This document shows, one piece after another, positions 14,499 to 22,459 of a DNA stretch of 64,000 nucleotides. A model generated the notes under the pieces. That model did no database searches. It was not told the origin of the DNA and worked only from the letters and a program-made list of their open reading frames with translations. Within the stretch, counting starts at the first letter, position 1; each line of letters begins with the position of its first letter. The position numbers and the translations under genes are program-made. Origin of the DNA: Streptomyces sp. CCM_MD2014 (GTDB lineage Bacteria; Actinomycetota; Actinomycetes; Streptomycetales; Streptomycetaceae). Location: positions 6,076,001 through 6,140,000 of the forward strand of contig NZ_CP009754.1 in the NCBI RefSeq assembly GCF_000772045.1, written 5' to 3'.

Positions 14499-15908
14499 TC
14501 ACACCCCCGCGCGGTCGAGCCCGGCGAGCACCTCGCGTTCGCCGGGCGTCAGCGGCGGTCCCGACAGCGGGGGGAGCGGAGGGCCGGCCAGGGCGGCCAG
14601 GACCGCCGACGGGTGGAACAAGCGGGTCGGCGGGGTGCGCATGCTGGTGACGTCCCAGAGTGCCGAGGCCGCCGCGAAGCTGCCGGTGGCCGCCCTCGTC
14701 ATCCGCCGCGTGTACGCCGTCACCGCCCGGTCGGCGAGCCCCGGCCGCCGCCCGCCGCGCGTCTCGGGGTAGAGGACGTCCTGCCCGACGGCCGTCGCCC
14801 AGGCCGCGTCCACCGGGCGCGCCGCGCCCCGCAGCACCCGCCGGGCGAGACCCGGAGCGTCGAGACGGCCGGCCCGTGCCAGCTCCCGGCCGAGGACCCG
14901 GGCGCCGAACGCGGCCACCGACATGCCCTGCCCGTAGGCGGGGTTGAAGGTGCCGAGCGCGTCGCCGAGGACCACGAGGCCCTCCGGCCAGTGCGGCACC
15001 TTGTCCACGTAGTGCCGCACATTGCTGGTGGACCGGCTCAGACGCACGTCGGTGAGCGGTTCGGCGCCGGAGATCAGCCGGCCGACGATCGGGTCCGGCA
15101 GGCCGAGCGTGTAACGCAGGAAGCCCTCGGGGTCGGCCGGCGGCTCACCGCCGCGGGTGCCGCCGCAGCTGACCAGCCAGCGGCCCCCCTCGACCGGCAT
15201 GACCATCGCGCTGCGGCCCGGCCGGGACGCGTACGGATCGGCGTGCACGACCGTCAGCGGGAACCGCTCCGCCCCGGCCGGCACCCGGTACAGGCGCGAG
15301 GCGTTGACCAGCCCCGAGTCCACGGTCCGGGTCCGCACGCCGGACAGCCCGAGCCCCTCCAGCCAGGGAACGATCCGCGTACCGCGTCCGCTCGCGTCGA
15401 CGACCAGGTCTGCGTCGAGCACCGCCTCCTCCCCGCCGGGCCCCGACACCCGCACGCCCCGCACCCGGCCCGCGGACCCCGTCAGACCGACCGCGGCCGC
15501 CTCGCGCACCTCGACCGGCGTGTGCGCGAGCACCGCGTCCCGTACCGTCCAGTCCACCAGCGCCCGGGTGCAGGTGAGCATGACGGGCCCCTCGCGCCGC
15601 CAGCGGCGCAGCCAGCCCTCGGGGGTGCGGGCCAGCGTGCCCGAGCTGAGGGATATCTCGTGGGCCCCGGCGGCGAGCAGCCGCCCGCGCAGGCTCGCGC
15701 CGGGCACGATCTCCTCCATCGCGGCCAGCCCGCCGGCCATCAGCAGGTGCGCGTGCCGGCCCTGGGGCAGCCCCCGGCGCCGGCGCGGCCCGTCGGGCAG
15801 CTCGTCGCGGTCCACGACCACGACCTCCGCCACGCCCGCGTCGGCCAGTACGGCCGCGGCCAGCATCCCGGCCAGTCCGGCACCGACGACGACAGCTCTA
15901 CGCGACAT
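14499..15908 (-). CDS. FAD-dependent oxidoreductase (monooxygenase/epoxidase-like)
   Basis: A 469-residue flavoprotein of the geranylgeranyl-reductase/aromatic-hydroxylase class. VVVGAGLAGMLAAAVLADAG (6-25) binds the ADP part, and VLGDALGTFNPAYGQGMS in the second half is the GD motif that contacts FAD. RRGLPQGRHAHLLMAGG follows the pattern of secondary-metabolite epoxidases and halogenase-like enzymes. GAGGAG precedes the ATG, which overlaps the end of the membrane-protein gene by 11 bases, so it is the last gene of the four-gene operon. Substrate unknown; a lipid or membrane-soluble compound is plausible given its neighbours. The 3' end has been partly duplicated downstream. Confidence 0.8.
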   Translation of the reverse strand: MSRRAVVVGAGLAGMLAAAVLADAGVAEVVVVDRDELPDGPRRRRGLPQGRHAHLLMAGGLAAMEEIVPGASLRGRLLAAGAHEISLSSGTLARTPEGWLRRWRREGPVMLTCTRALVDWTVRDAVLAHTPVEVREAAAVGLTGSAGRVRGVRVSGPGGEEAVLDADLVVDASGRGTRIVPWLEGLGLSGVRTRTVDSGLVNASRLYRVPAGAERFPLTVVHADPYASRPGRSAMVMPVEGGRWLVSCGGTRGGEPPADPEGFLRYTLGLPDPIVGRLISGAEPLTDVRLSRSTSNVRHYVDKVPHWPEGLVVLGDALGTFNPAYGQGMSVAAFGARVLGRELARAGRLDAPGLARRVLRGAARPVDAAWATAVGQDVLYPETRGGRRPGLADRAVTAYTRRMTRAATGSFAAASALWDVTSMRTPPTRLFHPSAVLAALAGPPLPPLSGPPLTPGEREVLAGLDRAGV

Positions 15909-17109
15909 GGGGCTCCTCGGGTTCGCTCAGGGTTCCGGTCAGGGAGGACGGGCTCGTGCCGCCGGGCGCGCCCGCCCGGCCGGGCGGGTGGTGCAGGGCC
16001 TGCGACAGTTCCACCAGCCCGCTCGGGCCGGGCACCTCGGTGGCGTGCAGCCGGTAGGAAGCGGCGGCGTCGGGCGGTTCCTCGTGGGCGGCGGCCCGGC
16101 GTACCGCGTCGGCGAGCATCACCGCCTCCGCCGCCAGCCGGGCCTCGTGCGGGGAGCGGCCCGCGCGCAGGGCGGCGTCCCGCTCCCGCTCCCGGACCCG
16201 GTGGTCGAAGTACGGCGCCAGGGTGAGCAGGGCGTCGTGGATGGAGACCTCCCGCCACTGCAGCCGGGCCCGGGGAAGCTGCCACCGGGCGGCAGGCTGC
16301 CGGGGGGCCGTGGACACCGGCTTCACCAGCGACCACAGCGGACCCAGCCGCCGGTAGTCGTCCAGACCCCGCCAGTGGGCCAGCACGGACGGCAGCAGCC
16401 GGGGCAGGGCGAATCCCACGGAACACACCAGCGCCGCCAGCGACGCCATCGGCGGGGCCACCGTGGTGGAGAGGAAGTCGAGGTCGTGCCCCGCCCACCG
16501 CGCCACCACGGCCGTGTACTTGGCGAGCTGGAACCCCACCAGGTCCAGCAGCCCGCCCAGCACGATGAGCCGCAGCCCGGCGCGCAGCAGGCCGTCCACC
16601 GCACGGCTCCACCGGACGCAGACGGCGCACATCACCAGCATCGCCGCGCTGTGCCCGAGCAGGTACAGCAGGATCATCTCCCGCATGAACGGGGTGTCCG
16701 CGTAGTACGTGTCGAGGTCGGTCAGCCGCTCGGTGTCCGCGTCGGCGAGCAGGAACAGCACGACGATGGCGGCCACCAGCAGCCCGTAGGCGGCCATGCT
16801 GCGCAGCACCGCGCGCCGCACCACCGACCGGGGGCCGCCGCGCCAGTTGATCAGCAATACCAGCACCGCACAGCTGTACGCGGAGAGCATGCCGTAGGTC
16901 AGCGGGGCGCCGAAGTTGGGGACGCCGGTGAGCCGGTTGACGGTGCCGAGGGTGGCCGGGGCGGCGCACACGAAGACCAGGGCGCCGAGGACGATCGCCG
17001 CGCAGGTGGACAGGGTCAGCGGGTTGCGGACGGCGGTGCGCGGACGGCGGAACAGCAGCACCGAGGTCATGCCGAACACCAGTGCCGCCAGGTAGACGAC
17101 GAGACTCAC
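15898..17109 (-). CDS. MAB_1171c-like integral membrane protein, copy 2
   Basis: 403 residues with about seven hydrophobic segments in the first 240, then a soluble helical C-terminal region of about 160 residues ending in a disordered tail. Shared with the next upstream gene are NRL[TS]GVPN[FL][GA]APLTY, WRGGPR, DLDTYYA[DT]TPFM and a segment containing W.R.SIH[DN]AL, the pattern of the MAB_1171c putative transporter group (DUF6545-type). Start GTG is preceded by GGAGAGGAG. The annotation transporter in this family is a guess; no transport motif is visible. Paralogous to its neighbour, so probably forms a hetero-pair or arose by tandem duplication. Confidence 0.75.
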   Translation of the reverse strand: MSLVVYLAALVFGMTSVLLFRRPRTAVRNPLTLSTCAAIVLGALVFVCAAPATLGTVNRLTGVPNFGAPLTYGMLSAYSCAVLVLLINWRGGPRSVVRRAVLRSMAAYGLLVAAIVVLFLLADADTERLTDLDTYYADTPFMREMILLYLLGHSAAMLVMCAVCVRWSRAVDGLLRAGLRLIVLGGLLDLVGFQLAKYTAVVARWAGHDLDFLSTTVAPPMASLAALVCSVGFALPRLLPSVLAHWRGLDDYRRLGPLWSLVKPVSTAPRQPAARWQLPRARLQWREVSIHDALLTLAPYFDHRVRERERDAALRAGRSPHEARLAAEAVMLADAVRRAAAHEEPPDAAASYRLHATEVPGPSGLVELSQALHHPPGRAGAPGGTSPSSLTGTLSEPEEPHVA

Positions 17110-17272
17110 GCCCGACCACTCCTCTCCTGCGGGACTTCCCCGGCCGCGCCACGCCGACCGCCCGCACGACCGGGCGCGGGACGGCCCCTGCGGCCGCCCG
17201 TACGTCTGTCCGTGGAGCCGGAGCCGCCCGGGCGACGACCGCCCGTGGTTCCGCCTGCGGACCCGCCGCCCG

Positions 17273-18457
17273 TCACGCGGTGCCCGCCGTGGTCCTGCCG
17301 CTCGGCAGGGCGGGGGCGGCCGGCACCCGCACGGTGCCGGCGAGCACGTCGGCGATCCTGGCGAGGGTCGCCGGATCCGGTGACGGTACCGGGGACCGGC
17401 CGGTGCCGGGGGACGGTGGCGATGCCCGCCCCGGATCGGCCTCGCGCCGCAGCGCGTCGGTGATCACCGCTGCCCAGGCCCGCGCACCGGCCAGCCCGGG
17501 ATCCCCCGTCGCGGCCAGCGCGTCGGCGCGGGTCCGGTCGTACAGGTCCCCGTCGCAGTACGCGGCCAGCTGGCCGAGCGCGTTGTGGATGCTCGTGCGG
17601 CGCCACATCAGGAGGGTGGCCGGCGAGGCGAACCGCGGGCGCGGCAGCCGCAGCGCCCGCCGGACGAGCAGGTCGTCCAGGGCCCGCTCCAACGGCTCGA
17701 GCCGGACGTACGCGCGGGACGCGCGCCGCCGCTCGGCCACCCACGGCGCCGCCAGCGGTACGAGCACCCCGACGACCACCAGGAGGGCGCCGAGGCCGGC
17801 CGCTGCCGGGGAGACGGTGGTGCCGAGCGCCGACCAGTCGCGCCCGGACCAGCGGGCGCTCACCGCGACGAGCTTGACGGCGCTGTAACCGGCGCCGCAC
17901 AGCGAACCGGCCCCGAGCAGCAGCAGGCCGGCCCGCAGTCCGCCGCGCACCTGCCGGGCCCAGCGCAGCGCGCAGACCGTCGTGACGGTCACCGCGGTCA
18001 GGTGCGCGACCAGGTACAGCACGATCATCTGGGCCATGAACGGGGTCGTCGCGTAGTAGGTGTCGAGGTCGGTGCGGCGCTCCACGGGCGCGTCGCCGAG
18101 GGCGAAGGTCACCCCGATGCCGAGGACCACGACGGCGTACGCGAGCGTCCACCGGCGGGCGGTGCGGCGCACCCGGGGCCCGCCGCGCCAGTGGACGACG
18201 AGGACCTGGGAGGCGGCGCAGTACCCGGTGATCGCCGCGTAGGTGAGCGGCGCCGCGAGGTTGGGCACACCGCTCAGCCGGTTGACGGCACCGACCGTGG
18301 GCGGCGCCCCGAGCAGGAAGCAGAGTCCGGCCAGCCCCAGCACCGCGCAGATGGCCCGCAGATACGGATCGTGCCGGTGCCGCAGCAGGTCGGGTGCCTT
18401 CACCGCGAGACCGAGCCAGAGCGCCCCGCAACTCGTGTAGTTGATCAGGCTGTTCAT
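17273..18457 (-). CDS. MAB_1171c-like integral membrane protein, copy 1
   Basis: 394 residues, about seven membrane segments followed by a soluble part with TSIHNALGQLAAYCDGDLYDRTRADALAATGD, then a Ser/Pro-rich linker and short helix. It shares landmark motifs with the following gene in the same order but is diverged overall, so the duplication is old. The ATG overlaps the metallopeptidase stop (ATGA), indicating translational coupling. A 163-base gap separates it from copy 2. The soluble domain facing the cytoplasm could contact the co-encoded peptidase; that is inference. Confidence 0.75.
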   Translation of the reverse strand: MNSLINYTSCGALWLGLAVKAPDLLRHRHDPYLRAICAVLGLAGLCFLLGAPPTVGAVNRLSGVPNLAAPLTYAAITGYCAASQVLVVHWRGGPRVRRTARRWTLAYAVVVLGIGVTFALGDAPVERRTDLDTYYATTPFMAQMIVLYLVAHLTAVTVTTVCALRWARQVRGGLRAGLLLLGAGSLCGAGYSAVKLVAVSARWSGRDWSALGTTVSPAAAGLGALLVVVGVLVPLAAPWVAERRRASRAYVRLEPLERALDDLLVRRALRLPRPRFASPATLLMWRRTSIHNALGQLAAYCDGDLYDRTRADALAATGDPGLAGARAWAAVITDALRREADPGRASPPSPGTGRSPVPSPDPATLARIADVLAGTVRVPAAPALPSGRTTAGTA

Positions 18458-19017
18458 CTGGTCGTCCCGCGGTAGTTGAGCGCGGCCCCGATACGGCCGG
18501 CGAGACTGCGCGGGCTGTCCGGGTCGGCGCCCTCCGCGGCGAACACCGAGTCGGTGGAGGCGTCCAGCCAGACGCGCAGCCGGCTGCCCATCAGCATGCC
18601 GAAGCGGTCCGCCTCCTGTTCCTCGGCCAGGGAGAAGTCGGTGCGCGCGGCCACCGGCCGGTTCCGGGCGACCGGCCGGTTCCGGACGCCCGCACGGGCG
18701 TTCGCCGCCGCCTCCCGTTCCGCCTCGGCCCGGCGGCGGCTCATGTGCCAGACCTCGTGGCACAGGATCACGATCTGGTGCCAGACGGCCGCGCGTTCGT
18801 CCACCACCACGTCGTCGTGGCTCTCGCGCTCCAGCCACAGTCCGCTCGCGGTGTGCGGCGGGAACGCCGCCCGGTGCACGACCACCTCCCGGCCCCGCCA
18901 CGCGCTGACGGAGGCGACGAGTGCGTCGAACAGCACCTCGGGGTCGGCCGGCACGGCCACCCGGATGGGGTCGATGAGGGCGTCGGCGAGACGCCGCATC
19001 TCCTTCCTGGTACGCAC
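18454..19017 (-). CDS. ImmA/IrrE-like zinc metallopeptidase (toxin-type)
   Basis: 187 residues. ILCHEVWHMS gives an HExxH zinc site (HEVWH, 87-91), and EEQEADRFG (132-140) supplies the third ligand region expected for ImmA/IrrE peptidases, which cleave specific repressors in phage, stress and mobile-element switches. Between the two motifs a basic stretch contains the tandem repeat RNRPVA-RNRPVA. GTG is chosen since GAGGAG lies six bases upstream. No XRE-type repressor, the usual partner, is adjacent; the downstream membrane proteins and FAD enzyme are the only obvious partners. Confidence 0.78.
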   Translation of the reverse strand: MRTRKEMRRLADALIDPIRVAVPADPEVLFDALVASVSAWRGREVVVHRAAFPPHTASGLWLERESHDDVVVDERAAVWHQIVILCHEVWHMSRRRAEAEREAAANARAGVRNRPVARNRPVAARTDFSLAEEQEADRFGMLMGSRLRVWLDASTDSVFAAEGADPDSPRSLAGRIGAALNYRGTTR

Positions 19018-19161
19018 CGTTGTCTCCTCGTTCCCCCGGGCTGTCCTCCGGCCACCCCTGCAATATGCCAAGAGGCGTGCCCTGTGGGCCAGTTCCGCGG
19101 CAGGTCCGAGGCCGGCTCCGCGCTCCCGGGAAAAGTCCTGCCCGGGATCCTGCCCGAACCA

Positions 19162-19190
19162 TTGACGCGCAAGCGCTTCCCACCTACGTT
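19162..19190 (+). promoter_or_regulatory. Promoter with embedded LacI-type operator before sugar ABC genes
   Basis: TTGACG (-35), 17-base spacer containing GCAAGCGCTT, then TACGTT (-10). The spacer palindrome AAGCGCTT with flanks is the usual core of LacI-family operators, so repressor binding would block the promoter. The first 18 bases (TTGACGCGCAAGCGCTTC) are identical to the arabinanase promoter at 29470. Confidence 0.75.
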
Positions 19191-19211
19191 TCCCGTTCGA
19201 AGTTACGAGCG

Positions 19212-19230
19212 ACATTCGATATCTCGAACA
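19212..19230. promoter_or_regulatory. IclR-type box CATTCG-ATATCT-CGAACA
   Basis: One mismatch from the arm consensus TGTTCG-N6-CGAACA. It lies between the -10 hexamer and the ATG of the binding-protein gene, a repressor position, giving this operon two layers of control. Confidence 0.6.
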
Positions 19231-19243
19231 GATAGGGCAGGGC

Positions 19244-20602
19244 ATGGGACGACCTGGCCTGAATCGCAGGCACTTTCTGGCCGCGGCCGGCGGCCTGACG
19301 GTCGCGGGCAGCTTCGGCTTCGCCGCGCTCGGCACCGGCGCCGACGCGCTCGCCTCCGGAGCGGACACCCGGGTGCGCTACTGGAACCTCTTCAGCGGCG
19401 GCGACGGCTACAACATGATCGCGATGCTGGACGCCTTCCGCAGGGACAACCCCGGCATCGACGTGGAGGACTCCACCCTCCAGTGGGGCAGCCCCTTCTA
19501 CACCAAGCTGGCCATGGCCGCCGCCGGCAACCGCGCGCCCGACCTCGGCGTCATGCACCTCGGCCGCGTCACCGGCTTCTCGCCCGGCCGCCTCCTCGAC
19601 CCCTGGGACCCCGCCCTGCTCGCCAAGTACGGAGTGAAGGAAGAGGACTTCAACCCCGAACTGTGGAAGCGCGCCGTCATCGGCGGCGAGCTCTACGCCC
19701 TCCCGCTCGACATCCACGTCCAGCTCTGCTTCTACCGCAAGGACGTGCTGAAGAAGGCGGGCCTGCTCGGCGCGGACGGCCGGATCGTGCCGGTCACCTC
19801 CACCGAGGAGTGGTTCGACGTGCTCAAGGAGGCCAGGAAGGCCACCGCGAAGGGGCTGCAGACCATCGGCCTGTGGCACAACGACCAGAACTTCCAGTGG
19901 TGGTTCTTCGTCGCCTTCTACACCCAGCTCGGCGGCACCTGGTTCGACGACGCGAAGACCGAGGTCACCTTCGACACCGACAAGGCCGTCCAGGTCCTGG
20001 AGTTCCTGCGCAAGCACGTCGTCGACGGGTACGCCAACCCCTCCTTCGGCGGCGGGGCCGGTGCCGAACAGTTCGTCAACGGCTCGCCCTTCTGCTGGGA
20101 GGGCAACTGGTCCGTGCCGGTCTTCGACGCCGCGAAGCTCGACTACGGCGCCACCCCGCTGCCGCCCGTCTTCGGCAGGCGGGCCACCCACGCCGAGTCG
20201 CACTCCTTCGTCCTGCCGCACCAGGCCGGCCGCGGCGGCGCCACCAACGAGGGCGCGCACCGGCTCGCCTCCTACGTCGTCAAGCACGCCCGGCAGTGGG
20301 CGGCAGGCGGCCACATCCCCGCCTACACACCGACCCTGTCCACGGCCGCGTACAAGAAGCTGCGACCGCAGAACGAGTACGTCTCGGCCATGGACCACCA
20401 GGCCACCGAGCCCAAGGTGTGGTTCGCCGGGTCCACCGGCATCCTCGCCCAGCGCGTCGGCCCGGTCGTCGTCTCCTCCACGACGGGCTCCGCGAAGCCC
20501 GAGTCCGCAGCCCGCCGGATGAAGAGCACGCTCGCCGAACTGCTCGCCATGAAGAACCCCATGGACGGCCGCACCGCCGCACAGGGAGGTGCCGCCGCAT
20601 GA
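19244..20602 (+). CDS. Sugar ABC transporter substrate-binding protein (Tat-exported)
   Basis: 452 residues, family 1 extracellular solute-binding protein. The N-terminus is NRRHFLAAAGGLTVAGSFGF, a twin-arginine signal without lipobox cysteine. VRYWNLFSGGDGYNMIAMLDAF starts the mature lobe. GGGCAGGG precedes the ATG. Its stop overlaps the first permease start (ATGA). No ATPase follows the permeases, so the system probably uses a shared ATPase such as MsiK, known from other Streptomyces sugar importers. The following arabinofuranosidase suggests arabinose or arabino-oligosaccharides as cargo. A non-lipidated, Tat-exported binding protein is unusual for a Gram-positive importer. Confidence 0.88.
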   Translation: MGRPGLNRRHFLAAAGGLTVAGSFGFAALGTGADALASGADTRVRYWNLFSGGDGYNMIAMLDAFRRDNPGIDVEDSTLQWGSPFYTKLAMAAAGNRAPDLGVMHLGRVTGFSPGRLLDPWDPALLAKYGVKEEDFNPELWKRAVIGGELYALPLDIHVQLCFYRKDVLKKAGLLGADGRIVPVTSTEEWFDVLKEARKATAKGLQTIGLWHNDQNFQWWFFVAFYTQLGGTWFDDAKTEVTFDTDKAVQVLEFLRKHVVDGYANPSFGGGAGAEQFVNGSPFCWEGNWSVPVFDAAKLDYGATPLPPVFGRRATHAESHSFVLPHQAGRGGATNEGAHRLASYVVKHARQWAAGGHIPAYTPTLSTAAYKKLRPQNEYVSAMDHQATEPKVWFAGSTGILAQRVGPVVVSSTTGSAKPESAARRMKSTLAELLAMKNPMDGRTAAQGGAAA

Positions 20603-21558
20603 CCGCCGCCAGCGCCATGACCGCCACCGGCGCCGAGACGATCGTCCGCCCGACGCGTGCGAGGACCGCCGCCGCCGGCGCCGGCGTCCGCCGCGGGCAG
20701 GGTTTCCAGCACGGCGGCTGGTTCGTCGCCCCGTTCCTCGCCCTCTTCGCCCTGTTCGTGGTCTGGCCGCTGCTGCGCGGCCTCTACCTGAGCTTCACCG
20801 ACGCCAACATCTCCGGCGACAGCGCGAGCTTCATCGGCCTCGACAACTACCGCGAGGCCCTGAAGGACCCCCTGATGTGGGACGCGCTCGGCCACAGCGC
20901 CTACTTCACGCTGCTCGTCGTGCCCTGCATCACCGTCCTCGCCTTCCTCCTCGCGATGCTGGCCCACCACATCGAGCGCGGCAAGTGGCTGTGGCGGCTC
21001 TGCTTCTTCCTGCCGTTCCTGCTGCCGTCCACCGTCGCCGCCAACCTGTGGCAGTGGCTGTTCAACCCCGGCACCGGGATGGTCAACCACGTCTTCGGCC
21101 TCGACACCCCGTGGCTGACCGACAAGTCGTACGCCATGCTCGCCGTCGTCGTCACCACGCTGTGGTGGACCGTCGGCTTCAGCTTCCTGCTCTACCTCGC
21201 CGCGCTCCAGGGCATCCCCGCCCACCTCTACGAGGCCGCCAAGCTCGACGGCGCGAACGCCTGGCACCGCACCGTCCACATCACGCTGCCGATGCTGCGC
21301 AACATCACCGGCCTCGTCGTCGCGCTGCAGATCCTCGCCTCGCTCCAGGTCTTCGACCAGGCCGTCGTCATGCAGGACTTCGGGCCCGGCCCGGAGAACT
21401 CGACCCGCACCTTCGTGCAGTACACCCTCGAACAGGGCTTCACCAGCTACCGCGTGGGCTACGCCTCCGCGATCTCCATCATCTTCTTCCTGCTCATCGC
21501 GGCCGTCGCCCTCGCCCGGATGTGGCTGCTGCGCAACCGTGAGGAGGGCGGCCGATGA
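20599..21558 (+). CDS. Sugar ABC transporter permease (MalF type)
   Basis: 319 residues with a basic N-terminal tail and six hydrophobic segments. The EAA loop that contacts the ATPase reads EAAKLDGANAWHRTVHITLP (about 213-232). WFVAPFLALFALFVVWPLLRGLYLSFTDAN is the first segment region, typical of MalF/UgpA-type permeases. Coupled to the binding protein and to the second permease through four-base overlaps. Confidence 0.9.
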   Translation: MTAASAMTATGAETIVRPTRARTAAAGAGVRRGQGFQHGGWFVAPFLALFALFVVWPLLRGLYLSFTDANISGDSASFIGLDNYREALKDPLMWDALGHSAYFTLLVVPCITVLAFLLAMLAHHIERGKWLWRLCFFLPFLLPSTVAANLWQWLFNPGTGMVNHVFGLDTPWLTDKSYAMLAVVVTTLWWTVGFSFLLYLAALQGIPAHLYEAAKLDGANAWHRTVHITLPMLRNITGLVVALQILASLQVFDQAVVMQDFGPGPENSTRTFVQYTLEQGFTSYRVGYASAISIIFFLLIAAVALARMWLLRNREEGGR

Positions 21559-22418
21559 CCACCGCCGCACCGCCGGTCCGCACCCGCCCTCGCCGGGGGT
21601 GGACGCCCGGCCAGATCGTGCTCACCCTGCTCGGCACCGCCGTCTCCGCGGTGTTCCTCGCCCCGCTCGCCTGGGCCCTGTTCACCTCGCTCAAGTCGGA
21701 GACCGAGGCGGTCGAGGTGCCCACGCACTGGCTGCCGCACGACTGGACCGGCCAGGCCTGGACGGCCCTCTTCGAGACCGGCAACATCACCAACTGGTTC
21801 GTCAACTCGCTGGTCGTGTCCGTGTGCGTGACGACGATCGTGCTGCTGGTCGCCGCGCTCGCCGGATACGGCTTCGCCCGCACCGAGTTCCGCGGCAAGG
21901 GCGTCCTGATGGGCGTGGTGATGGCCGGCCTCATGGTCTCCCCGGCCGTGCTCGGCGTCCCGCTGTTCACCACCGTCCAGCAGATGGGGATGGTCGACAC
22001 CTACTGGGGCATGATCCTGCCGCAGTGCGCGCCCGCCGCGATGGTCTACATCCTCTACAAGTTCTTCCAGGGCATCCCGCGCGAGCTGGAGGAGGCCGCC
22101 TTCATCGACGGCGCCGGCCGCTGGCGGGTCTTCTTCACGATCGTCGTGCCGCTCTCCCGCCCCTCGCTCGCGGCGGTCGGCATCTTCACCTTCATCAGCT
22201 CCTGGAACAACTTCCTGTGGCCCTACATGGTCACCAACAACCCCGACCTGATGACCATGCCGAACGGCATCGCGACCGTCATGAACTCCTACGGCATCCA
22301 GTGGGCCCAGCTCATGGCCGGCGGCCTGATGGCGGGCCTGCCGCTGATCGTCGTCTTCGTCTTCTTCCAGCGCCAGATCGTGGCGGGCGTCGCCCACACG
22401 GGCCTGGCCGGTCAGTAG
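21555..22418 (+). CDS. Sugar ABC transporter permease (MalG type)
   Basis: 287 residues, six hydrophobic segments, EAA loop EEAAFIDGAGRWRVFFTIVVP (about 177-197). N-terminal segment WALFTSLKSETEAVEVPTHW and the following WFVNSLVVS are standard for MalG/UgpE-type partners. It forms the channel with the preceding permease; 41 bases separate it from the arabinofuranosidase gene, so all four genes are likely one transcript. Confidence 0.9.
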   Translation: MTTAAPPVRTRPRRGWTPGQIVLTLLGTAVSAVFLAPLAWALFTSLKSETEAVEVPTHWLPHDWTGQAWTALFETGNITNWFVNSLVVSVCVTTIVLLVAALAGYGFARTEFRGKGVLMGVVMAGLMVSPAVLGVPLFTTVQQMGMVDTYWGMILPQCAPAAMVYILYKFFQGIPRELEEAAFIDGAGRWRVFFTIVVPLSRPSLAAVGIFTFISSWNNFLWPYMVTNNPDLMTMPNGIATVMNSYGIQWAQLMAGGLMAGLPLIVVFVFFQRQIVAGVAHTGLAGQ

Positions 22419-22459
22419 AGAGCCCCGTACGAGGACAAGTCACCCCCCGAAAGGACAAG

